Source: Parnassius smintheus behrii
Taxonomy: Eukaryota; Arthropoda; Insecta; Lepidoptera; Papilionidae
Direction: 5' to 3'
NCBI GenBank assembly: GCA_036936625.1
Contig: JAUPFT010000006.1
Span: 13,064,501-13,128,500, forward strand
Length of the DNA stretch: 64,000 bases
Part shown: positions 44,001 through 56,900 of the stretch, piece by piece
How positions within the stretch are numbered: the stretch's first letter is position 1
How the letters are laid out: each line of letters opens with the position of its first letter
The notes under the pieces: generated by a model
Databases searched by the model: none
Told to the model about the DNA's origin: nothing
What the model saw: only the letters and a program-made list of their open reading frames with translations
Position numbers and translations under genes: made by a program

Positions 44001-47000
44001 AATAAGAATAACAAACGAGCACACAGTCCACCTGATGGTAAGTGGAAGCTGTGGCCCGTAGACCTCTTCATTTAAAAAATAAATTACAGTCTATATAAAT
44101 AGTACAGCTTAGAACAAGTCTTCCTTTTTATAGATAGAATAAGGATGACAAAGGACCACACAGTCCACCTGATGGTAAGTGGATGCTGTGGCCCATAGAC
44201 CTCTTCATTTAAAAAATAAATTACAGTCTATATAAATAGTACAGCGTAGAACAAGTCTTCCTTTGTATAGATAGAATAAGAATAACAAACGAGCACACAG
44301 TCCACCTGATGGTAAGTGAAAGCTGTGGCCCGTAGACCTCTTCATTTAAAAAATAAATTACAGTCTATATAAATAGTACAGCGTAGAACAAGTCTTCCTT
44401 TGTATAGATAGAATAAGGATTACAAAGGACCACACAGTCCACCTGATGGTAATTGGATGCTGTGGCCCATAGACCTCTTCATTTAAAAAATAAATTACAG
44501 TCTATATAAATAGTACAGCGTAGAACAAGTCTTCCATTGTATAGATAGAATAAGGATGACAAAGGAGCACACAGTCCACCTGATGGTGAGTGGATGCTGT
44601 GGCCCATAGACCTCTTCATTTAAAAAATAAATTACAGTCTATATAAATAGTACAGCTTAGAACAAGTCTTCCTTTGTATAGATAGAATAAGGATGACAAA
44701 GGACCACACAGTCCACCTGATGGTAAGTGGATACTGTGGCCCATAGAATTCTTCATTTAAAAAATAAATTACAGTCTATATAAATAGTACAGCTTAGAAC
44801 AAGTCTTCCTTTGTATAGAATAAGGATGACAAACGAGCACACAGTCCACCTGATGGCAAGTGGATACTGTGGCCCATAGACCTCTTCATTTAAAAAATAA
44901 ATTACAGTCTATATAAATAGTACAGCTTAGAACAAGTCTTCCTTTGTATAGATAGAATAGGAATAACAAACGAGCACACACTCCACCTGATGGTGAGTGG
45001 ATATTGTAGCCCATTGACCTCTTCATTTAAAAAATAAATTACAGTCTATATAAATAGTACAGCGTAGAACAAGTCTTCCATTGTATAGATAGAATAAGGA
45101 TGACAAAGGAGCACACAGTCCACCTGATGGTGAGTGGATGCTGTGGCCCATAGACCTCTTCATTTAAAAAATAAATTACAGTCTATATAAATAGTACAGC
45201 TTAGAACAAGTCTTCCTTTGTATAGATAGAATAAGGATGACAAAGGACCACACAGTCCACCTGATGGTGAGTGGATGCTGTGGCCCATAGACCTCTTCAT
45301 TTATAAAATAAATTACAGTCTATATAAATAGTACAGCTTAGAACAAGTCTTCCTTTGTATAGATAGAATAAGAATAACAAACGAGCACACAGTCCACCTG
45401 ATGGTAAGTGGATACTGTGGCCTATAGACCTCTTCATTTAAAAAATAAATTACAGTCTATATAAATAGTACAGCGTAGAACAAGTCTTCCTTTGTATAGA
45501 TAGAATAAGGATGACAAAGGAGCACACAGTCCACCTGATGGTGAGTGGATGCTGTGGCCCATAGACCTCTTCATTTAAAAAATAAATTACAGTCTATATA
45601 AATAGTACAGCTTAGAACAAGTCTTCCTTTGTATAGATAGAATAAGGATGACAAAGGACCACACAGTCCACCTGATGGTGAGTGGATGCTGTGGCCCATA
45701 GACCTCTTCATTTAAAAAATAAATTACAGTCTATATAAATAGTACAGCTTAGAACAAGTCTTCCTTTGTATAGATAGAATAAGAATAACAAACGAGGACA
45801 CAGTCCACCTGATGGTAAGTGGATACTGTGGCCCATAGACCTCTTCATTTAAAAAATAAATTACAGCCTATATAAATAGTACAGCGTAGAACAAGTCTTC
45901 CTTTGTATAGATAGAATAAGGATTACAAAGGACCACACAGTCCACCTGATAGTAAGTGGATATTGTAGCCCATTGACCTCTTCATTTAAAAAATAAATTA
46001 CAGCCTATATAAATTGTACAGCGTAGAACAAGTCTTCCTTTATATAGATAGAATAAGGATTACAAAGGACCACACAGTCCACCTGATGGTAATTGGGTGC
46101 TGTGGCCCATAGACCTCTTCATTTAAAAAATAAATTACAGTCTATATAAATAGTACAGTTTAGAACAAGTCTTCCTTTGTATAGATAGAATAAGAATAAC
46201 AAACGAGCACACAGTCCACCTGATGGTAAGTGGAAGCTGTGGCCCGTAGACCTCTTCATTTAAAAAATAAATTACAGTCTATATAAATAGTACAGCTTAG
46301 AACAAGTCTTCCTTTTTATAGATAGAATAAGGATGACAAAGGACCACACAGTCCACCTGATGGTAAGTGGATGCTGTGGCCCATAGACCTCTTCATTTAA
46401 AAAATAAATTACAGTCTATATAAATAGTACAGCGTAGAACAAGTCTTCCTTTGTATAGATAGAATAAGAATAACAAACGAGCACACAGTCCACCTGATGG
46501 TAAGTGAAAGCTGTGGCCCGTAGACCTCTTCATTTAAAAAATAAATTACAGTCTATATAAATAGTACAGCGTAGAACAAGTCTTCCTTTGTATAGATAGA
46601 ATAAGGATTACAAAGGACCACACAGTCCACCTGATGGTAATTGGATGCTGTGGCCCATAGACCTCTTCATTTAAAAAATAAATTACGGTCTATATAAATA
46701 GTACAGTTTAGAACAAGTCTTCCTTTGTATAGATAGAATAAGAATAACAAACGAGCACACAGTCCACCTGATGGTAAGTGGAAGCTGTGGCCCGTAGACC
46801 TCTTCATTTAAAAAATAAATTACAGTCTATATAAATAGTACAGCTTAGAACAAGTCTTCCTTTGTTTAGATAGAATAAGGATGACAAAGGACCACACAGT
46901 CCACCTGATGGTAAGTGGATACTGTGGCCCATAGAATTCTTCATTTAAAAAATAAATTACAGTCTATATAAATAGTACAGCTTAGAACAAGTCTTCCTTT

Positions 47001-47054
47001 GTATAGAATAAGGATGACAAACGAGCACACAGTCCACCTGATGGCAAGTGGATA
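37729..47054 (+). repeat. higher-order repeat copy 2 (9,326 bp)
   Basis: It is nearly identical to copy 1 with conserved spacing. Two internal patches differ without changing length: about 39,090-39,360, where a two-monomer ACAATTTAG unit appears twice (39,153 and 39,427), and about 44,490-44,680, where copy 1's ACGGTCTATA / AGTTTAG monomer is replaced by an AGCGTAG / CCATTGTATAG monomer. Confidence 0.9.
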
Positions 47055-50000
47055 CTGTGGCCCATAGACCTCTTCATTTAAAAAATAAATTACAGTCTAT
47101 ATAAATAGTACAGCTTAGAACAAGTCTTCCTTTGTATAGATAGAATAGGAATAACAAACGAGCACACAGTCCACCTGATGGTGAGTGGATATTGTAGCCC
47201 ATTGACCTCTTCATTTAAAAAATAAATTACAGTCTATATAAATAGTACAGCGTAGAACAAGTCTTCCATTGTATAGATAGAATAAGGATGACAAAGGAGC
47301 ACACAGTCCACCTGATGGTGAGTGGATGCTGTGGCCCATAGACCTCTTCATTTAAAAAATAAATTACAGTCTATATAAATAGTACAGCTTAGAACAAGTC
47401 TTCCTTTGTATAGATAGAATAAGAATAACAAACGAGCACACAGTCCACCTGATGGTAAGTGGATGCTGTGGCCCATAGACCTCTTCATTTAAAAAATAAA
47501 TTACAGCCTATATAAATAGTACAGCTTAGAACAAGTCTTCCTTTGTATAGATAGAATAAGAATAACAAACGAGCACACAGTCCACCTGATGGTAAGTGGA
47601 TACTGTGGCCCATAGACCTCTTCATTTATAAAATAAATTACAGTCTATATAAATAGTACAGCTTAGAACAAGTCTTCCTTTGTATAGATAGAATAAGAAT
47701 AACAAACGAGCACACAGTCCACCTGATGGTAAGTGGATACTGTGGCCTATAGACCTCTTCATTTAAAAAATAAATTACAGTCTATATAAATAGTACAGCG
47801 TAGAACAAGTCTTCCTTTGTATAGATAGAATAAGGATGACAAAGGAGCACACAGTCCACCTGATGGTGAGTGGATGCTGTGGCCCATAGACCTCTTCATT
47901 TAAAAAATAAATTACAGTCTATATAAATAGTACAGCTTAGAACAAGTCTTCCTTTGTATAGATAGAATAAGGATGACAAAGGACCACACAGTCCACCTGA
48001 TGGTGAGTGGATGCTGTGGCCCATAGACCTCTTCATTTAAAAAATAAATTACAGTCTATATAAATAGTACAGCTTAGAACAAGTCTTCCTTTGTATAGAT
48101 AGAATAAGAATAACAAACGAGGACACAGTCCACCTGATGGTAAGTGGATACTGTGGCCCATAGACCTCTTCATTTAAAAAATAAATTACAGCCTATATAA
48201 ATAGTACAGCGTAGAACAAGTCTTCCTTTGTATAGATAGAATAAGGATTACAAAGGACCACACAGTCCACCTGATGGTAAGTGGATATTGTAGCCCATTG
48301 ACCTCTTCATTTAAAAAATAAATTACAGTCTATATAAATAGTACAGCTTGGAACAAGTCTTCCTTTGTATAGAATAAGGATGACAAAGGACCACACAGCC
48401 CACCTGATGGTAAGTGGAAGCTGTGGCCCGTAGACCTCTTCATTTAAAAAATAAATTACAGTCTATATAAATAGTACAGCTTAGAACAAGTCTTCCTTTT
48501 TATAGATAGAATAAGGATGACAAAGGACCACACAGTCCACCTGATGGTAAGTGGATGCTGTGGCCCATAGACCTCTTCATTTATAAAATAAATTACAGTC
48601 TATATAAATAGTACAGCTAAGAACAAGTCTTCCTTTGTATAGATAGAATAAGGATGACAAAGGACCACACAGTCCACCTGATGGTAAGTGGATGCTGTGG
48701 CCCATAGACCTCTTCATTTATAAAATAAATTACAGTCTATATAAATAGTACAACTTAGAACAAGTCTTCCTTTGTATAGATAGAATAAGGATGACAAAGG
48801 ACCACACAGTCCACCTGATGGTAAGTGGATGCTGTGGCCCATAGATCTCTTCATTTAAAAAATAAATTACAGTCTATATAAATAGTACAGCGTAGAACAA
48901 GTCTTCCTTTGTATAGATAGAATAAGGATGACAAAGGACCTCACAGTCCACCTGATGGTAAGTGGATGCTGTGGCCCATAGACCTCTTCATTTAAAAAAT
49001 AAATTACAGTCTATATAAATAGTACAGCTTAGAACAAGTCTTCCTTTGTATAGATAGAATAGGAATAACAAACGAGCACACAGTCCACCTGATGGTGAGT
49101 GGATATTGTAGCCCATTGACCTCTTCATTTAAAAAATAAATTACAGTCTATATAAATAGTACAGCGTAGAACAAGTCTTCCATTGTATAGATAGAATAAG
49201 GATGACAAAGGAGCACACAGTCCACCTGATGGTGAGTGGATGCTGTGGCCCATAGACCTCTTCATTTAAAAAATAAATTACAGTCTATATAAATAGTACA
49301 GCGTAGAACAAGTCTTCCTTTGTATAGATAGAATAAGGATGACAAAGGACCTCAAAGTCCACCTGATGGTAAGTGGATGCTGTGGCCCATAGACCTCTTC
49401 ATTTAAAAAATAAATTACAGTCTATATAAATAGTACAGCTTAGAACAAGTCTTCCTTTGTATAGATAGAATAGGAATAACAAACGAGCACACAGTCCACC
49501 TGATGGTGAGTGGATATTGTAGCCCATTGACCTCTTCATTTAAAAAATAAATTACAGTCTATATAAATAGTACAGCGTAGAACAAGTCTTCCATTGTATA
49601 GATAGAATAAGGATGACAAAGGAGCACACAGTCCACCTGATGGTGAGTGGATGCTGTGGCCCATAGACCTCTTCATTTAAAAAATAAATTACAGTCTATA
49701 TAAATAGTACAGCTTAGAACAAGTCTTCCTTTGTATAGATAGAATAAGAATAACAAACGAGCACACAGTCCACCTGATGGTAAGTGGATGCTGTGGCCCA
49801 TAGACCTCTTCATTTAAAAAATAAATTACAGCCTATATAAATAGTACAGCTTAGAACAAGTCTTCCTTTGTATAGATAGAATAAGAATAACAAACGAGCA
49901 CACAGTCCACCTGATGGTAAGTGGATACTGTGGCCCATAGACCTCTTCATTTATAAAATAAATTACAGTCTATATAAATAGTACAGCTTAGAACAAGTCT

Positions 50001-53000
50001 TCCTTTGTATAGATAGAATAAGAATAACAAACGAGCACACAGTCCACCTGATGGTAAGTGGATACTGTGGCCCATAGACCTCTTCATTTAAAAAATAAAT
50101 TACAGTCTATATAAATAGTACAGCTTAGAACAAGTCTTCCTTTGTATAGATAGAATAAGGATGACAAAGGACCACACAGTCCACCTGATGGTGAGTGGAT
50201 GCTGTGGCCCATAGACTCATTACTGATTTGTGGACCATAGACTCGTTTAAAAAATAAATTACAGTCTATATAAATAGTACAGCTTAGAACAAGTCTTCCT
50301 TTGTATAGATAGAATAAGAATAACAAACGAGGACACAGTCCACCTGATGGTAAGTGGATACTGTGGCCCATAGACCTCTTCATTTAAAAAATAAATTACA
50401 GCCTATATAAATAGTACAGCGTAGAACAAGTCTTCCTTTGTATAGATAGAATAAGGATTACAAAGGACCACACAGTCCACCTGATGGTAAGTGGATATTG
50501 TAGCCCATTGACTTCTTCATTTAAAAAATAAATTACAGTCTATATAAATAGTACAGCTTGGAACAAGTCTTCCTTTTTATAGATAGAATAAGGATGACAA
50601 AGGACCACACAGCCCACCTGATGGTAAGTGGAAGCTGTGGCCCGTAGACCTCTTCATTTAAAAAATAAATTACAGTCTATATAAATAGTACAGCTTAGAA
50701 CAAGTCTTCCTTTTTATAGATAGAATAAGGATGACAAAGGACCACACAGTCCACCTGATGGTAAGTGGATGCTGTGGCCCATAGACCTCTTCATTTATAA
50801 AATAAATTACAGTCTATATAAATAGTACAGCTAAGAACAAGTCTTGCTTTGTATAGATAGAATAAGGATGACAAAGGACCACACAGTCCACCTGATGGTA
50901 AGTGGATGCTGTGGCCCATAGACCTCTTCATTTATAAAATAAATTACAGTCTATATAAATAGTACAACTTAGAACAAGTCTTCCTTTGTATAGATAGAAT
51001 AAGGATGACAAAGGACCACACAGTCCACCTGATGGTAAGTGGATGCTGTGGCCCATAGATCTCTTCATTTAAAAAATAAATTACAGTCTATATAAATAGT
51101 ACAGCGTAGAACAAGTCTTCCTTTGTATAGATAGAATAAGGATGACAAAGGACCTCACAGTCCACCTGATGGTAAGTGGATGCTGTGGCCCATAGACCTC
51201 TTCATTTAAAAAATAAATTACAGCCTATATAAATAGTACAGCGTAGAACAAGTCTTCCTTTTTATAGATAGAATAAGGATGACAAAGGACCACACAGTCC
51301 ACCTGATGGTAAGTGGATGCTGTGGCCCATAGACCTCTTCATTTATAAAATAAATTACAGTCTATATAAATAGTACAGCTAAGAAAAAGTCTTCCTTTGT
51401 ATAGATAGAATAAGGATGACAAAGGACCACACAGTCCACCTGATGGTAAGTGGATGCTGTGGCCCATAGACCTCTTCATTTATAAAATAAATTACAGTCT
51501 ATATAAATAGTACAACTTAGAACAAGTCTTCCTTTGTATAGATAGAATAAGGATGACAAAGGACCACACAGTCCACCTGATGGTAAGTGGATGCTGTGGC
51601 CCATAGATCTCTTCATTTAAAAAATAAATTACAGTCTATATAAATAGTACAGCGTAGAACAAGTCTTCCTTTGTATAGATAGAATAAGGATGACAAAGGA
51701 CCTCACAGTCCACCTGATGGTAAGTGGATGCTGTGGCCCATAGACCTCTTCATTTAAAAAATAAATAACAGTCTATATAAATAGTACAGCTTAGAACAAG
51801 TCTTCCTTTGTATAGATAGAATAGGAATAACAAACGAGCACACAGTCCACCTGATGGTGAGTGGATATTGTAGCCCATTGACCTCTTCATTTAAAAAATA
51901 AATTACAGTCTATATAAATAGTACAGCGTAGAACAAGTCTTCCATTGTATAGATAGAATAAGGATGACAAAGGAGCACACAGTCCACCTGATGGTGAGTG
52001 AATGCTGTGGCCCATAGACCTCTTCATTTAAAAAATAAATTACAGTCTATATAAATAGTACAGCTTAGAACAAGTCTTCCTTTGTATAGATAGAATAAGA
52101 ATAACAAACGAGCACACAGTCCACCTGATGGTAAGTGGATGCTGTGGCCCATAGACCTCTTCATTTAAAAAATAAATTACAGCCTATATAAATAGTACAG
52201 CTTAGAACAAGTCTTCCTTTGTATAGATAGAATAAGAATAACAAACGAGCACACAGTCCACCTGATGGTAAGTGGATACTGTGGCCCATAGACCTCTTCA
52301 TTTATAAAATAAATTACAGTCTATATAAATAGTACAGCTTAGAACAAGTCTTCCTTTGTATAGATAGAATAAGAATAACAAACGAGCACACAGTCCACCT
52401 GATGGTAAGTGGATACTGTGGCCTATAGACCTCTTCATTTAAAAAATAAATTACAGTCTATATAAATAGTACAGCGTAGAACAAGTCTTCCTTTGTATAG
52501 ATAGAATAAGGATGACAAAGGAGCACACAGTCCACCTGATGGTGAGTGGATGCTGTGGCCCATAGACCTCTTCATTTAAAAAATAAATTACAGTCTATAT
52601 AAATAGTACAGCTTAGAACAAGTCTTCCTTTGTATAGATAGAATAAGGATGACAAAGGACCACACAGTCCACCTGATGGTGAGTGGATGCTGTGGCCCAT
52701 AGACCTCTTCATTTAAAAAATAAATTACAGTCTATATAAATAGTACAGCTTAGAACAAGTCTTCCTTTGTATAGATAGAATAAGAATAACAAACGAGGAC
52801 ACAGTCCACCTGATGGTAAGTGGATACTGTGGCCCATAGACCTCTTCATTTAAAAAATAAATTACAGCCTATATAAATAGTACAGCGTAGAACAAGTCTT
52901 CCTTTGTATAGATAGAATAAGGATTACAAAAGACCACACAGTCCACCTGATGGTAAGTGGATATTGTAGCCCATTGACCTCTTCATTTAAAAAATAAATT

Positions 53001-53930
53001 ACAGCCTATATAAATTGTACAGCGTAGAACAAGTCTTCCTTTGTATAGATAGAATAAGGATTACAAAGGACCACACAGTCCACCTGATGGTAATTGGGTG
53101 CTGTGGCCCATAGACCTCTTCATTTAAAAAATAAATTACAGTCTATATAAATAGTACAGTTTAGAACAAGTCTTCCTTTGTATAGATAGAATAAGAATAA
53201 CAAACGAGCACACAGTCCACCTGATGGTAAGTGGAAGCTGTGGCCCGTAGACCTCTTCATTTAAAAAATAAATTACAGTCTATATAAATAGTACAGCTTA
53301 GAACAAGTCTTCCTTTTTATAGATAGAATAAGGATGACAAAGGACCACACAGTCCACCTGATGGTAAGTGGATGCTGTGGCCCATAGACCTCTTCATTTA
53401 AAAAATAAATTACAGTCTATATAAATAGTACAGCGTAGAACAAGTATTCCTTTGTATAGATAGAATAAGAATAACAAACGAGCACACAGTCCACCTGATG
53501 GTAAGTGGAAGCTGTGGCCCGTAGACCTCTTCATTTAAAAAATAAATTACAGTCTATATAAATAGTACAGCGTAGAACAAGTCTTCCTTTGTATAGATAG
53601 AATAAGGATTACAAAGGACCACACAGTCCACCTGATGGTAATTGGATGCTGTGGCCCATAGACCTCTTCATTTAAAAAATAAATTACGGTCTATATAAAT
53701 AGTACAGTTTAGAACAAGTCTTCCTTTGTATAGATAGAATAAGAATAACAAACGAGCACACAGTCCACCTGATGGTAAGTGGAAGCTGTGGCCCGTAGAC
53801 CTCTTCATTTAAAAAATAAATTACAGTCTATATAAATAGTACAGCTTAGAACAAGTCTTCCTTTGTTTAGATAGAATAAGGATGACAAAGGACCACACAG
53901 TCCACCTGATGGCAAGTGGATACTGTGGCC
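47055..53930 (+). repeat. higher-order repeat copy 3, partial and rearranged
   Basis: Copy 3 follows copy 2 at +9,326 up to about 50,490 (AGACTCATTACTGATTTG at 50,213). From there to about 53,900 the offset is 9,189, one 137-bp monomer less (CTTGCTTTGT at 50,846; AAATTGTACAG at 53,016). It then joins monomers like those of 23.3-24.1 kb, so the block is incomplete. Confidence 0.8.
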
Positions 53931-56900
53931 CATAGACCTCTTCATTTAAAAAATAAATTACAGTCTATATAAATAGTACAGCTTAGAACAAGTCTTCCTT
54001 TGTATAGAATAAGGATGACAAACGAGCACACAGTCCACCTGATGATAAGTGGATACTGTGGCCCATAGACTTCTTCATTTAAAAAATAAATTACAGTCTA
54101 TATAAATAGTACAGTTTAGAACAAGTCTTCCTTTGTATAGATAGAATAAGAATAAAAAAACGAGCACACAGTCCACCTGATGGTAAGTGGATGCTGTGGC
54201 CCATAGACCTCTTCATTTAAAAAATAAATTACAGTCTATATAAATAGTACAGCTTAGAACAAGTCTTCCTTTGTATAGAATAAGGATGACAAACGAGCAC
54301 ACAGTCCACCTGATGGCAAGTGGATACTGTGGCCCATAGACCTCTTCATTTAAAAAATAAATTACAGTCTATATAAATAGTACAGCTTAGAACAAGTCTT
54401 CCTTTGTTTAGAATAAGGATGACAAACGAGCACACAGTCCACCTGATGATAAGTGGATACTGTGGCCCATAGACTTCTTCATTTAAAAAATAAATTACAG
54501 TCTATATAAATAGTACAGTTTAGAACAAGTCTTCCTTTGTATAGATAGAATAAGAATAACAAACGAGCACACAGTCCACCTGATGGTAAGTGGATGCTGT
54601 GGCCCATAGACCTCTTCATTTAAAAAATAAATTACAGTCTATATAAATAGTACAGTTTAGAACAAGTCTTGCTTTTTATAGATAGAATAAGAATAACAAA
54701 CGCACACACAGTCCACCTGATGGTAAGTTGAAGCTGTGGCCCGTAGACCTCTTCATTTAAAAAATAAATTACAGTCTATATAAATAGTACAGCTTAGAAC
54801 AAGTCTTCCTTTGTATAGATAGAATATGGATGACAAAGGAGCACACAGTCCACCTGATGGTAAGTGGATGCTGTGGCCCATAGACCTCTTCATTTATAAA
54901 ATAAATTACAGTCTATATAAATAGTACAGCTTAGAACAAGTCTTCCTTTGTATAGATAGAATAAGGATGACAAAGGACCACACAGTCCACCTGATGGTAA
55001 GTGGATGCTGTGGCCCATAGACCTCTTCATTTATAAAATAAATTACAGTCTATATAAATAGTACAGCTTAGAACAAGTCTTCCTTTGTATAGATAGAATA
55101 AGGATGACAAACGAGCACACAGTCCACCTGATGGTAAGTGGATACTGTGGCCCATAGACTTCTTCATTAAAAAATTAATTACAGTCTATAAAAATAGTAC
55201 AGTTTAGAACAAGTCTTCCTTTGTATAGATAGAATAAGAATAACAAACGAGCACACAGTCCACCTGATGGTAAGTGGATGCTGTGGCCCATAGACCTCCT
55301 CATTTAAAAAATAAATTACAGTCTATATAAATAGTACAGTTTAGAACAAGTCTTGCTTTTTATAGATAGAATAAGAATAACAAACGCACACACAGTCCAC
55401 CTGATGGTAAGTGGAAGCTGTGGCCCGTAGACCTCTTCATTTAAAAAATAAATTACAGTCTATATAAATAGTACAGCTTAGAACAAGTCTTCCTTTGTAT
55501 AGATAGAATAAGGATGACAAAGGAGCACACAGTCCACCTGATGGTAAGTGGATGCTGTGGCCCATAGACCTCTTCATTTATAAAATAAATTACAGTCTAT
55601 ATAAATAGTACAGCTTAGAACAAGTCTTCCTTTGTATAGATAGAATAAGGATGACAAAGGACCACACAGTCCACCTGATGGTAAGTGGATGCTGTGGCCC
55701 ATAGACCTCTTCATTTATAAAATAAATTACAGTCTATATAAATAGTACAGCTTAGAGCAAGTCTTCCTTTGTATAGATAGAATAAGGATGACAAACGAGC
55801 ACACAGTCCACCTGATGGTAAGTGGATACTGTGGCCCATAGACTTCTTCATTAAAAAAATTAATTACAGTCTATATAAATAGTACAGTTTAGAACAAGTC
55901 TTCCTTTGTATAGATAGAATAAGAATAACAAACGAGCACACAGTCCACCTGATGGTAAGTGGATGCTGTGGCCCATAGACCTCCTCATTTAAAAAATAAA
56001 TTACAGTCTATATAAATAGTACAGTTTAGAACAAGTCTTGCTTTTTATAGATAGAATAAGAATAACAAACGCACACACAGTCCACCTGATGGTAAGTGGA
56101 AGCTGTGGCCCGTAGACCTCTTCATTTAAAAAATAAATTACAGTCTATATAAATAGTACAGCTTAGAAAAAGTCTTCCTTGGTATAGATAGAATAAGGAT
56201 GACAAAGGACCACACAGTCCACCTGATGGTAAGTGGATGCTGTGGCCCATAGACCTCTTCATTTATAAAATAAATTACAGTCTATATAAATAGTACAGCT
56301 TAGAACAAGTCTTCCTTTGTATAGATAGAATATGGATGACAAAGGACCACACAGTCCACCTGATGGTAAGTGGATGCTGTGGCCCATAGACCTCTTCATT
56401 TATAAAATAAATTACAGTCTATATAAATAGTACAGCTTAGAACAAGTCTTCCTTTGTATAGATAGAATAAGGATGACAAAGGACCACACAATCCACCTGA
56501 TGGTAAGTGGATGCTGTGGCCCATAGAGCTCTTCATTTATAAAATAAATTACAGTCTATATAAATAGTACAGCGTAGAACAAGTCTTCCTTTGTATAGAT
56601 AGAATAAGGATGACAAAGGACCACACAGTCCACCTGATGGTAAGTGGATGCTGTGGCCCATAGACCTCTTCATTTAAAAAATAAATTACAGTCTATATAA
56701 ATAGTACAGCGTAGAACAAGTCTTCCTTTGTATAGATAGGATAAGAATAACAAACGAGCACACAGTCCACCTGATGGTAAGTAGATATTGTAGCCCATTG
56801 ACCTCTTCATTTAAAAAATAAATTACAGTCTATATAAATAGTACAGCGTAGAACAAGTCTTCCTTTGTATAGATAGAATAAGGATGACAAAGGACCACAC

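Noticed and set aside
50084..50383. 99-codon minus-strand open frame inside the satellite
   Set aside because: It is a translation of two satellite monomers plus the 159-bp variant; 137 is not a multiple of 3, so the frame changes from monomer to monomer and closes in most.
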